Positions 21,953 through 32,977 of a DNA stretch of 64,000 bases are shown here, piece by piece (position 1 is the stretch's first letter; each line of letters opens with the position of its first letter). The notes under the pieces are model-generated. The model ran no database searches. It was not told the origin of the DNA and worked only from the letters and a program-made list of their open reading frames with translations. This DNA comes from Golubevia sp. BC0850 (taxonomy: Eukaryota > Basidiomycota > Exobasidiomycetes > Golubeviales > Golubeviaceae). The DNA lies in NCBI GenBank assembly GCA_012976225.1, contig JAAVVG010000006.1:434001-498000 (forward strand), in the 5' to 3' direction. The translations under genes were made by a program, and so were the position numbers.

Positions 21953-23520
21953 ATGGCTGGAAGTAAATTTGCCTACGTGAGAAACTTTGAACTTCCAGAT
22001 TCAGTTTTACCCAACACTTTCATGATAGTGAGAATCGATGGAAAAGGTTTTCATAAGTCAGTAAATCTTAAGGACCCCTTCAAAAGAAAGATTCTGATTT
22101 CTTTCATCTAACTTTCTCTCCTCTCCTCTCCTCTCCTCTCCTCCGCTCCCCTTTCAATCTCTCACTTTCTTATTGGAATTCTGATCTAAACTTGGAATCA
22201 AGGTTTTCTGAAGCACATTCTTTCGAAAAGCCAAACGATGCAGACGCATTAGAACTGATGAACGAATGTGCTCGACATGTAATGAATCAACTCAAAGGAA
22301 ATGTAACCTTAGCTTTTGGTGAAAGTGACGAATATAGGTAAGAACTATCAACAAAATCAGAAGCTTCAAGTCAGAAGAGAGGTCCAACAATTGAATGCTA
22401 CTCCGTTCTTCTTCTTCAGTTTTCTTTTCGACAGATCTTGTCCTCTTTATAATCGACGGAACAGGTGAGAGTCCTTATTCAAGTCTCTAGCCGTCTTCAT
22501 CAGTTGATCAAGGTCTACTACCTTCTATCAACTTCCTCAGCAAAATCACGACCCACGTAGTTTCCCTCTTCACAGGAGCTTACATTTTCAATTGGTCCAA
22601 TTATTTCCCTAACAAACCTTTGAAACATCCTCCATCTTTTGATGGTAGATTAGTGGCTTATCCCAATGTCAAAGAAGTTAGAGATTATTTCTCTTGGAGA
22701 CAAGCTGATAGTGAGTCTCCCCCCCCCCTTTGCTTTCACCCTTTCGGTTCTCAATCTAATACCATTTCTTCCTGTTCAATCTTCGAACTGGACAACTAAC
22801 TACAGCTCATATTAACAATCTTTACAACACAACTTTCTGGGCTTTAGTACTTAATGGAGGTCAAACTGAAAGGGAGGCTCATGAAACTTTGAGAGTTAGT
22901 AGAATCTCGATTTTCTCTTCGAGTTTCCATGAAGTCTCAAGGAACTGGATTCCAAGAAGGAAAAAAGGACAATCTACCTTCAGTTTGGTTTCCATTGACC
23001 TTTGATTAAGTCTCCTTCTTTTCTTTTTCTCCAGGGTACCATCTCGTCTCAGAAAAACGAGATCCTTTTCTCAACTTTCAACATCAATTATGAAAGGTTG
23101 CCTGCTATTTTTAAAAAAGGAACTACTATTTGTTGGGAACAGATCAAAACTTCGGCCCCTGATACATCATCACTATCAAATTCCAAGACAAAAGAATCAG
23201 AAGGGATCGATTCAAACTCAAATCAAGAGACCGATCTCTCGAAACTCTCTAAATCTCAAAGGAAAGCTCAAGAGAAAGCAGAAAAGAAAAGTTTCAAACA
23301 TGTTTTGAGGACTTTACATGTTGATATTATTGGGGAGAGCTTTTGGAATCCTCCGATACGGAAGGGAGAGGGAAAGATTGAAGCTTCAAGCTTGGAAGAT
23401 GCGAATGGGGAACTTGATCAATTGACTATAGAGGGGAATGGTAGGGGGAAAGGGAAGGAATGGGAAGATCCAAAGAGGTTGGAAGGAGAGGGGGTTGGAA
23501 TGAATCTGTTCGATTCTTGA
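21953..23520 (+). CDS. THG1: tRNA-His guanylyltransferase Thg1
   Basis: Six exons (21953-22056, 22203-22337, 22420-22464, 22541-22710, 22806-22894, 23035-23520) close to 342 residues. It adds G-1 to the 5' end of tRNA-His in an inverted 3'-5' polymerase reaction, needed for histidyl-tRNA synthetase recognition. Visible hallmarks are the N-terminal MAGSKFAYVRNFE, the metal-binding Asp in RIDGKGFHKF at about residue 29, GESDEYSF with the second catalytic Asp at about 77, SKITTHVVSLFTGAY, and HINNLYNTTFWALV. The ATG at 21953 gives the canonical N-terminus; the frame is open further upstream but without family similarity. The C-terminal 120 residues are a charged, Ser/Lys-rich extension. One intron carries a run of ten C just after its donor. 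Confidence 0.95.
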
Positions 23521-23868
23521 GATCAGAGAGTTGGCAATGGATTTCATAGTACTCTCTTTGAAACAAAGTGTCGGTCTTACGTTGAATCTAATTCCGAAAA
23601 ATTGGATAGGCTTTTAAAAGATGAGAGAGATTTCGATTGTTGAGAAGATGTGGGCATTAAACGCGAGAGAGGAGACTTGGGAGAGAGTACACTTCTTTTC
23701 TGGTGACACTGAGAAGAGAAGAAATTAGAAACAAAACAAAAGAGTTGATGAGGTCAAGAAACGTCAGGATTCGAGAGGAAAGAAGAGAGTTGAGAGGAGT
23801 GAACAGAAGTTGCTTCAAGTCGACCCGGACTCTGGTCAAGAAATTGTTCCTCCATTTGAACTTGATTC
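23521..23868. other. Convergent 3' intergenic region
   Basis: Between the stop codons of THG1 and the SDR gene; A/G-rich, no gene seen. Confidence 0.6.
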
Positions 23869-25144
23869 CTATCCCCTACCAATAGAGGATGGCATCTTAC
23901 TAGCCAAAATAGTTATGAACTGAACGTTAACCTCCAAAGGGAGCTCTGCCATGGCACTATTAGAACATTCGAAAGATAAGAGAGAAGTCAGTTTGAGAAT
24001 CAAAGCTTCTCTAGTCTTCTGTTTCTCTCGAAAAGTGATCCATTTCTGCTACTCACACCACTTGCCTAGCTGCATGTTCTCGATCCATTGTGGGTTCGGG
24101 CCTGATACTTCCATCGGCTTGTTGGACGCCAGCACTCATCCTTGAAGTCAAATCTGACGATGCGTTGCCGATGTCAATTTGAGAAACTACAATGTCATGA
24201 GCTCTCCCGTCTAGACTTAGAGATTTGGTGAGTCCGGTTAAGGCATGCTTAGTGGAAGTATCTGAGATGGGGAAAAGGAGATGGAGGGGCAACAAGAGGT
24301 CAACTCTCATTGAATCATAGGTGGTCCACATCTTAGCAATTCCTCTACGAGAAAATTAACAAAGTACTTACAAGGTGCCGAGTTAGGACGAGGAGTCGTT
24401 GCTGAAATGCTACCGTTGATGATGATTCTGCCACCTTTATTGGGTTGATTTTGCATATGACGGAAAGCTTCTCTTGAACAAAGGAAAGCTCCAGTCAGAT
24501 TGGTATCGACTGCACTCTGTATGAGGTATAGGAGACCCATAGGTAAGAGAGCAGGAGTCTTTGAAATCGGAGGAAAGCAAAAGACAGAGACTCACCTGCC
24601 AATCTTTCAAAGAGAGTTCAGCGATAGGAACTGGAAGAGAAGAGATTCCAGCATTGCAGAATACTAGGTCGATGTTACCTGGAGAGAAGAAAATCCAGAG
24701 AAGAAATGGAAGTTGCTAAGAACGAATGAAGCAGAACTAAGGACGATTACTCTCTCTCTCTCTCTCTCTCTTTTCTCACTAACCGAAAAGATCTTTTGCC
24801 TTCTTGAAAGCAGTAATTACTGCACTCTCATCCCCTATATCACCATTGGCATAAGCTCCAGCTCCTTTTCTACCTGCAGCTTCATCAATCGCGAGGACGC
24901 TTAGTTCGAGTTGCTCTAACCTTCTTCCGGTGATCAGTACGTTCCACCCACTTTTCGCAAGGCATAAAGCGGTAGATTGTCCGATTCCGGAGGAACCTCC
25001 AGTGCTTGACCGAGGGCATAAGGAGGTCGAGAGAGAGAGGATCAGTGAACGGAATCAGAGAACCCAGGAAATTCAGAACGATACCTTGCCTTCAGCTGCA
25101 TCTACTCACACAATTGCAGTCTTTCCCTTTGGTGGATAGGTCAT
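23869..25144 (-). CDS. Short-chain dehydrogenase/reductase (classical SDR)
   Basis: Six exons (25144-25110, 25004-24784, 24678-24596, 24516-24372, 24261-24057, 23956-23869) give 258 residues, the usual length. The Rossmann motif TGGSSGIG lies at about 13-20, followed by an Arg-rich loop (ITGRR) suggesting NADP preference. NAG, the catalytic Ser of INGSIS (about 149) and YTSTK (Tyr about 162, Lys 166) complete the active site. The C-terminus continues [15 protein letters not shown], as in SDRs acting on small carbonyl or hydroxy-acid substrates. Substrate unknown. Divergent to an orphan membrane-protein gene with 399 bases between starts. Confidence 0.92.
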
Positions 25145-25543
25145 CTATGGTTTATTTGACAGGTGAAGACGGCAGTGTGAAGTAGTAGGAAGGGGAGAAA
25201 AGATGGAAGAGAGAAGAAACGAACAAAGCTCGACGCCCCCGCGGGGCCCGTTGAGGCTGAGATTAGTACGTCTTTTGCCACTCACCTTCTGACCTCCAGA
25301 ACGGAAATGAAGAGATATTCTATAAACAGCATAGAGAAATCAGCAGGGATACGTAGCTCGGTCCCCAGAATACCAAGTAGACGGTCCTGAGCTGTCCGGG
25401 AGAACTTGACGACAGGAAGCAAGACCCACCTTCCTTGACAACCGCAAAGTATTTATGTTCGTTAATCCTTCTAAACTTTGGAAAGCTTGGTCTTTTGCCT
25501 TTCCAACCCGCCTCTTCGACAAGTCTCTACCATTCCAAGTCTC
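25145..25543. promoter_or_regulatory. Divergent promoter of SDR and membrane-protein genes
   Basis: 399 bases between divergent start codons. Contains the GC palindrome at 25237-25246 in otherwise mixed sequence. Confidence 0.55.
25237..25246. promoter_or_regulatory. Perfect palindrome CCCCGCGGGG
   Basis: A 10-base perfect inverted repeat in the middle of the divergent promoter; each half (GCGGGG) resembles the SYGGRG/GCGGGG core bound by fungal C2H2 regulators of the Mig1/CreA type. Binding is an inference. Confidence 0.35.
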
Positions 25544-27549
25544 ATGTCTCAACCTCAACATTTAGCGCTACCTCCTTCAAATACTCAGACCTTTTCCTCT
25601 CTTATAGCATTAGCGGCAGGAGGAGTCCTTCTTCAAGCTCTACTCCTCGTAGTCGATTCCATCTCTTGGGTGTTGACCAAACCCAGGCTAGCTAGACCTA
25701 CAAGACCTGGTTTGAGTATCCAAGGCCTGGTGAGTAAGCCAAGCCATTTCTTTATTTTCAATCACTGTACATTGATCCTTTTGGGCTCTCACAGCTCGTT
25801 TTTAGTGCCGCAGGCTTGATTGCTAGTCACTTTTGGATTCAACCAGGCGCTCGTTGCACCGTGCTGCTCCCCTTCATTTACACCTCCCATCTTCTGACGT
25901 GGGTCCTATACGTGAGTTTCGAGCTTTGAACTTTAATTGAGCCAGCTCATCCTAGCTGACCTTCTCTTCCATTCTCGAACGTTAGTGCGTCTCTTTTACT
26001 TTTGCAACCGAGCCTCGATGGAGACGTCGCTCACAGGAGGGTTTTGGATTGAGATCAATTGCAGTCATTCTCTGCTTGGCCACCTTGGCAATTTGGATGA
26101 CCATCATGGTGATGGATTTCAATCTCAAGCCTTCGACTCCAAACGGAGTATGCGAAATGAAAGATCCAGTCAAATTTCACTTCGCCCCCTGGATTCTCCA
26201 ACTCTTTTCATCTATGATCTTCGCCTATCTTTTTCAAGCATCTCCTCATCATCCAACATTCATCAACGTAACAACTTCAAAAGCCAGAGGGTCACTTCTC
26301 CTTTGCATCTCGTTTGGATTAAATCTATGCTTTTTCCTAGTTGTCTACTTCCACCCTCAGGACTCTCTCGTCACCGTCCAAGCAATAAGTCTCTCTACTG
26401 CCTCAAATTTCACGATAGCAAATGAAATGGTTAAAGAAGGTCCTTTCGTAGCCGCAGCATCAGAAGAAAGTCAAGAGCTGTATGAACCAGGTGAATCCCG
26501 CAACTCAGAGTCACATTCGATAGAGAAGCACGGTGCCGATGGCATCCAATTTGAGCCAGTCTATCTTGGTCAACAGGAAGAACTTCCAAGTCAAGACCCA
26601 AGCTTGAAGAGTCAAAAAAGTGCCCCATTCCTACGAAGGGTGTTCACAAAAGGTAGAAGCGAGTCGACCAAAGCTTTCACCATCTCTGGCCCCTTGATAG
26701 CCAAAGCTCGTTCGGCTTCCATCTCCACATTCCCTGGGCTGTGAGTAGATTTGAGTTCCGATTTTACCATAATTCCCGGAAAATCTGGTCCAATTCTGAA
26801 TTGGATTCTTCCTTTTCCTCTCCAGATGGGCTCAACGTTCACCATCCATCTTACCATCAAACGAAAGAGACGACTACTTCGCCCCTTCCCCTTCAACCCT
26901 TAGGAACGGATGGACGGCTGAAGAGGAACACCATGTAGGGCATAACATCTCCTCGCCGCCGCTCGAGAACCAGGATCGGGTTGGGCTCAAATCTAGAGCT
27001 GTCAAGAACTCTGCCTATCCACCAACTTCGTCCACTTCCCAACTCCAGAAAGCAATGAAGAGAGCGTCTTCGTCTCTCTGGTCCTTCACGGCCAGGACTT
27101 CTCTGACTGGACCGAGGACGGAAATTCCAGTGGAAGTTTCGTCTGCAACAAGTAACTCTGACGGATCGTCAACTCGTTTCTATCCAAGGCCAGTAAAGGG
27201 AAAGGTCCCTGGTCTTCACTACGCTAGTTCTTCCTTGGATGCCCAATCTACTTTGAACACTCACTCCGGATTCCTTCATCCTGAAATTCAAAGTCTTCAA
27301 GAAAGGCAGAGAGACGAGACAGCTTCAACTCATTCAGCTTTTGAAGGAGAAGTTATTACCTTCCCCTACTCTTTAAGTCCTGATGAGGATTTCAGAACCA
27401 CTGATGCAACTTCAAGAACCTCAGAAGCTCATTCTGATCTTACCATCACCCCTTCTACCAGAGATCTAGACAAGCTGATCCAATCGATCAAGAAGCACCA
27501 AGATTTGGAAAGAAGAGAAAGAGGGGATAGGTCTCAGCGCTACTTTTGA
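25544..27549 (+). CDS. Orphan multi-pass membrane protein with long Ser-rich C-tail
   Basis: Four exons (25544-25729, 25795-25911, 25986-26740, 26826-27549) encode 593 residues. The first 280 or so residues contain six clear hydrophobic segments and a possible seventh (for example SLIALAAGGVLLQALLLVV, SIAVILCLATLAIWMTIMV, LLLCISFGLNLCFFLVVYF). The remaining 300 residues are hydrophilic, Ser/Thr/Glu-rich, with basic RxxS-type clusters suitable for phosphorylation. Topology resembles a receptor or transporter with a cytosolic tail, but I recognise no family motif. The start is the first ATG before TM1, with a short hydrophilic N-terminus and no cleavable signal. Confidence 0.8.
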
Positions 27550-28444
27550 TGAATCAATTCAAGTTGTCTGTTGAATTCTTCTTATTCCAAACTCTCACAA
27601 TCCCCTTTCAAGATACTCTCCCTGTTGCTGCTATGTAATTGCACTCGCTTCAAGCGACAGAGGTTCGGTACTCTACGACGAGCTTCCTCCGTAGACTGAG
27701 CTGTTGACACACGAGTCCGCCTTTCGAAAACAGACATCTTTGTCGCTACAAATTGTGTGTGTAGTACTCAACTACTCAGACCCGCTTGAAAGTCGTTCCA
27801 TGGAGTCCATTCCTCCACTGCCCTCATGTTGGATAATTCCAGGCTCGAGGTGGGGATCCCAAACCCAAGTGAATCGTCCTCTTGAAAAACGGTCAGGCTG
27901 GTTGAAGCGCTGAAGAGGACTAATCCCAGAAGAAGAAGAAGAGGAAGTGGGTCTCCTTTTTCCCACGTGAACGTGTGATGTCAATCCAAGAAGGCCCTGT
28001 CGAGCCGCGGAGAATAAACTACGGAGCGGGCGGGAAGGATTTCCGCACATAGACGTCATCGGAGAGACTTTTTGGATCTCTCTTTGCTTCTCCCTCTCCC
28101 TCCCAACCTCCCGCTTCATCCTAACCCACCGCGAGTTTTCTAACCAACGCTGACATTTATTTGGATCTCGTTCAAGGTGAGTACAAGACATCATGGAGTC
28201 CGGGGCCGCCTGCCCCGCCTTGCCATTTCCTTCCACCAAAGTTGAGCTCCACAACCCCCTTTCGGTAAGCTGATCCTTCTCTTCTTCCTCTTCTGTCTTA
28301 ATCCCAACCTCTTTCACTTATTCATTCGTTCACTCATTCAGTGATTGAGATCTTTTCCATCTCATCTTTTCGCCTGCCTGCCTCCTGAAACAACTCTAAA
28401 GAAAAGTTCAAACACTTCTCTAGTCTCTACCGCCTACAACAAAC
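27550..28444. other. Intergenic, promoter of the sugar transporter
   Basis: About 0.9 kb. The last 150 bases are C/T-rich with repeated CATTCATTCGTTCACTCATTC, typical of a strongly expressed fungal leader. Opposite-strand frames there are shadows. No gene seen. Confidence 0.55.
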
Positions 28445-31127
28445 ATGGTCTTTACGATTCGTGGTGCCCCAGTCGGAGCGAGTACTATCGCTGTGGCTGG
28501 ACTTAGTGCTATGGGTGGTTTCTTATTCGGGTAAGTGTTTGCTCTGTCTTTGCTTTCGAAGGTGACTGGTGGAGAAGGAATGTGAAAAGCCAATCCTCTC
28601 ACCTTTTTCCCTAGACACCTTGCACTTCTATTCTTAATCCTCGTTTCTTCCACCTTGACTACATCAGATATGACACTGGTCAAATCTCAGGTCTGTTGGT
28701 TATGGACAACTTCAAAAATCGATTTGGAACTGTGATGGAAGCAGATGGGTCAACTGGATTCAATGTTTGGATCGAAGGAATCATCGTTGCAGCGCTATCT
28801 ATCGGAACTGCATTTGGAGTCATTGCTGGAGCTCCGTGAGTATGTTACATTGTACACGAGGCTGAGATTCCTTGAAGGTGGTGTAAAGGAGGCTGAAGTG
28901 ATGGGGGCGGGAGGACAGGTCGAACAGGAGGTCCTTCGCAAGCTGAAGTCCATCGGTAGACTGCTTAAATGAAGGAAATCCACGACAGAAAGAACGCAAT
29001 TTGCTTCTTTGATCGAGAGAGGTGAATGCCAACGCTAACTGTACTGTTCCTTTGTCCCATCCTCCCTATCCACTTTCCACTCTCCTTCCTCAGAATCGCT
29101 GACAGGCTCGGTCGTCGTATGGCGATGTCTGTCGAGTGTGTGGTCTTTACTATTGGTGTACTCATTCAAGGTATGTGAATTACGAACCAACTTGGAGAGG
29201 GGAGCTTAGTCGCTGACCTCTACTTGTCACTCTTACCCCTCTTCCAGTTACCGCTTTCACTTCTTGGCCTCAAGTCATGATTGGGCGCCTGATTACGGGA
29301 TTGGGTATTGGTGAGTAGCACCCCAACAGAGAGGCGCAAGGAGAAAGACGCAGGCCTTCAAAGCTCGCTACTGACTTCTCTCTATCCCTACTCTCCTTCT
29401 CATTCGCTTTATCACAGGAGCATTGAGTGCCGCCGTACCTCTCTATCAATCAGAGACCGTAGCCAAGGAAGTCAGAGGAGCGTGTGTAGGAACTTACCAG
29501 GTGCGTGCACTTCTTTGCTCCCTCAACCCACTTTCTCTCATCCTCACCTTGGTTCTACCTCTCCCTCTCCTTCTCTCTCTATCTCTTCTTATTTCTTTAG
29601 CTTTTCATCACGCTCGGGATTCTAGTCGCTTATTGTATCAACATTGGAACCAACTCCCTTCCAGCTGACAACTCTGGCCAGTGGAGAATCCCAATCGCAC
29701 TCGGAATCATTTTTGCTGTCATCCTTGGACTTGGTATCAACTTGTGCCCTGAGTCACCACGTTGGTTGGCGACAAGACAAAGGAATGAAGAAGCTCTCAA
29801 AGCCCTTGCGTTCATGCGTGGCGTTGATACCAGCAACCCATACGTCCAGAACGACTACCAAGACATCATCAACGACGTTATCAAGCAACAGAAGACTCAA
29901 GAAGCTGGTTGGTTGGATTGCTTCAAAGTCGAGAACAAGAGTGAGTAGAATTGAATCGAGTCGAGTTGCCAGACATCGTCTCACACTCTATCGCCTCCAT
30001 AACTTCTCCCTTCCAGCTCTTTATCGTACTCTTCTAGGAGGAGTTCTGCAAGCCGGGCAGCAATTGACAGGAGCCAACTACTTCTTCTACTTTGGAACTC
30101 AAATCTTCAGCTCAGTCGCAGTGGGATCCTTCGTCAGTCAAATCATTTTAGGAGCTGTGAACTTCACATGCACCTTCCTGGGACTCTACGTCCTGGAAAG
30201 GTTCGGTAGAAGACGTTGTCTCATCGTAGGGTAAGTAGTCAGAGCTAGCAGGGAAAGGACTCGATCTCGTTTCTGTCTCGACTTGCAGTGTGTCCTCTCC
30301 TCATGCCATCTCTCTCATCTCTTTCTCCCTTCTTTATTCCCTTAGTGCCGTATGGATGAGTTTCTGGCTCTTCGTATTTGCCATCGTCGGAACGGTCGGA
30401 AACGCGGACACTCTCCACGTCGGGCAGGTTCTCATCATCAGTGGTTGCATGTTCATCTTGGGATACGCTTCAACCTGGGCTCCTGGAATTTGGATTTTCG
30501 TAGGAGAATCTTTCTCTTCGAAAACTAGAGCCAAGCAAGCCGCTCTAGCTACTCTCATGAACTGGACCTTCAACTTCTTGTTGGCCTTCTTCTCTCCACC
30601 CATCGCTCAATCGATTGGGTACGCTTATGGCTTTGTCTTCGCTGGATGTAACATCGGTTGGTATTTTCATTTCAATGATCCTGCTGAATCATGACGCGTT
30701 CCCATCACAAAATCGTTAACTGAACCTCTAACCATCCTTCTCTCTGATCCATCCCGATTCAGCTAACGCCCTTATCGCGTGAGTACCTCTTTCGTTCCGT
30801 ATCGGAATATAGCTTGCAATTCTGGTGACATGGTTGCTGACGAACCTCTGGACCCTTCTTCCTTTCAGCTACTTCTTCGTATACGAGTCTGTAGATCTCT
30901 CGTTAGAGCACGTCGATGACATGTATTGCGACCCTGATTGCAAGCCTTGGACTTCGGTCAAATGGGTTCCAAAAGGATACAATTCTAGGTCCGAACTCAA
31001 GAAGGCCATGGAAGAAGGCGAAGCTCCAGAGCCAGACAGAGAGGGAACTTTCGTCAGAGAACACTCCAACACTTCTTCAGACGAAGTCGCAAACGGGGAA
31101 GAGAAGAAGACCGAGAAGATTGCTTAA
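28445..31127 (+). CDS. MFS sugar porter (hexose transporter type)
   Basis: Ten exons (28445-28530, 28668-28835, 29094-29170, 29248-29310, 29418-29500, 29601-29940, 30017-30230, 30346-30647, 30763-30778, 30869-31127) close to 535 residues, normal for fungal hexose permeases. Sugar-porter signatures are in place: GYDTGQISG after TM1, DRLGRR between TM2 and 3, PESPRWL after TM6, QQLTGANYFFYFG in TM7, RFGRRR, and YFFVYES followed by LSLEH at the end of TM12. Exon 9 is only 16 nt; without it, and the donor inside GGAT|GTAACA, the reading ends early, while with it the conserved AGSNALIAYFF emerges. The cytosolic tail is acidic and Ser/Thr-rich. It imports hexoses by proton symport or facilitated diffusion; specificity cannot be read. 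Confidence 0.94.
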
Positions 31128-31758
31128 ATTATCTTTCTCGTATTCTCGTTTTCTTTGTACAAAGTGTTGATCATTTCCTGGTCACATCTCTCGCCTCTCT
31201 CGTCATGCTATCAATGTTCGTCCCACACACATCTTTTGCTTCAGTCTTTTAATCCTTTCTTTTATTCCTATTATGCTGATTTGTTTCTTTCCGAAATACG
31301 TCAGCCATTCTGTTGCTTTCGATTATTCAATAACTATCTTCATATCGAACCAACTCCATCGTACATACTCGTAGACATCTCTGGCAACACTTGCAACCCT
31401 TTCCCAACTCCATTTTGATCCTCTAAACTGACTTATCACGCCTTGAAAAGCACCCTCCAATCAAGAGGGCGAGTATAGCGTGGAATTACATTCCTCAGTC
31501 TAGCTTCTTCGAGAACCAGCCCTCTCTGTAAGGAAAACTAAATAAATCTACACTGGAATCTGGATCGCGGAGTGAAGTTGGAATTCAGGGTCTTCGAGCT
31601 TCAAGGGCCAAGATCTGTGGCTCGAAGCGAGAAGTGAGTGAACTCAGTGAGAACGGATGGGCTTCAGTCAACACCCTTTCCCCTTAAAAGCGTCCTCGAC
31701 TTGATGCCTTCCAGGAACTCTCTTCTCTCAAAACCTCTCCTCCGCATTTTGACCCTAT
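31128..31758. other. Intergenic, no gene seen
   Basis: 3' flank of the permease (T-rich) and promoter of the small secreted protein. No convincing frame. Confidence 0.55.
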
Positions 31759-32806
31759 ATGTGGTTCTTTCAAATCATCATCTTAGTTGCGGCTCTGGTA
31801 GCCAGTGCAGTTCCCATCGAAGAGAGGGTTGAGCCTCACACTACCGGTAGTTCCCCTAGCGCAGTAAGTTTTGAAACCGCCCAAAGAGATTCCGTAGAAC
31901 CAAAGCATCGAATTCAAGAAAGAGAAAAAAAAGAGACAAGAGGAGCCTCGCAGACTCTGCGAAAAGAGGGTTGTTCATTTCAATTGACTTCTTTCCTCTC
32001 ACTATCCTCTACCTTTCTGTTTTTTCTTAGGTCCACATCAAATCCATGCTGGATCACTGTGTCATCCTTCCGAAAGAGAGACGAACTTCCATCAGTGAGA
32101 GTGGAAGGCTTGGGTGGGTATTGAAGCGATTCTTTGAGCCTTGCTCGCCTCACATAGTGCCTCACCTCAGTCTCATTTCTGTAATTCTCAAGGGAAACTC
32201 GAAGTTATTGCACCAATAGATCTCAATATAATGATAGTGAGAAGTCAACTCGAGATCAAGCCATCCTCGCTGGTACTGATTGCTTGTCGACGTTTCTGAT
32301 CAAAATTGCAGGTGAATTGCCAGCCACGTTTTGGAAGAAAGGACAAGTTCATTTCAAAAAGACGGCCAAATATGACCAGCTAACTGGTGAGCTCAATAAC
32401 AGAAAAGATTCTGAATGTCTATGTCTTCTAAAGCTCCCGATCTTCCGCATACTCTTCACGGAATCAGGTTGCATTAAGCCAGAAGCTTCTCTACATCTCC
32501 TTTCTTCTGACGAAGGAGGTCTGTATAGCTCAGACGGCGGTCAAAATCGACGTGGTAACCCTGGGGGTTCCCATTGCATTGGATGTAGACCCTACGTTGA
32601 ATTCATTGGTGAGCAACTCGAAGCGGTGAAAGACCTGTTGAACCCTTATTAACCCCTGGTTTCCTCTCTACTTGGCACTTGCAGAACCGGAAGCCTCTCG
32701 AGCTTGCATAATATGTTGCAAGAATCCTTCTGACTGTGACTTTTCGAGAGATGAGAAATTATGTCTCTCTTTAATTCCTGGGATTTGTAATAATTGCTCT
32801 TCGTAG
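31759..32806 (+). CDS. Small secreted cysteine-rich protein
   Basis: Six short exons (31759-31846, 32031-32094, 32193-32236, 32312-32386, 32468-32608, 32685-32806) give 177 residues. A signal peptide (MWFFQIIILVAALVA) is followed by a hydrophilic mature chain with 12 cysteines. The donor ACCG|GTAGTT and acceptor CTCAAG|GG were chosen because only this phase keeps every exon open. The resulting chain, with LPATFWKKGQVHFK, AKYDQLTGCI, DEGG, GNPGGSHC, YVEFIEP, RACIICC and IPG followed by Cys near the end, resembles a widespread fungal secreted family that I know from rusts, smuts and mushrooms by its recurring YDQLTGCI and RACIRCC motifs; its function is not established. Convergent with the next gene, stops only 171 bases apart. 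Confidence 0.82.
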
Positions 32807-32977
32807 AAAGGCACTTTGAGTCAAAGAGTCTCAGTTCTTCCCCTCTTCCAGCCTTCTTCTGCCTACTGTCACTTCAAAGAGAAAGATAGCAACTTTTGGC
32901 AGAGTGTCATTGTACAAGGCTCGATGAGATGAAAGAAAAGGAAATCATTTGAATGGAGTGACCTCTACATGTTTGCC

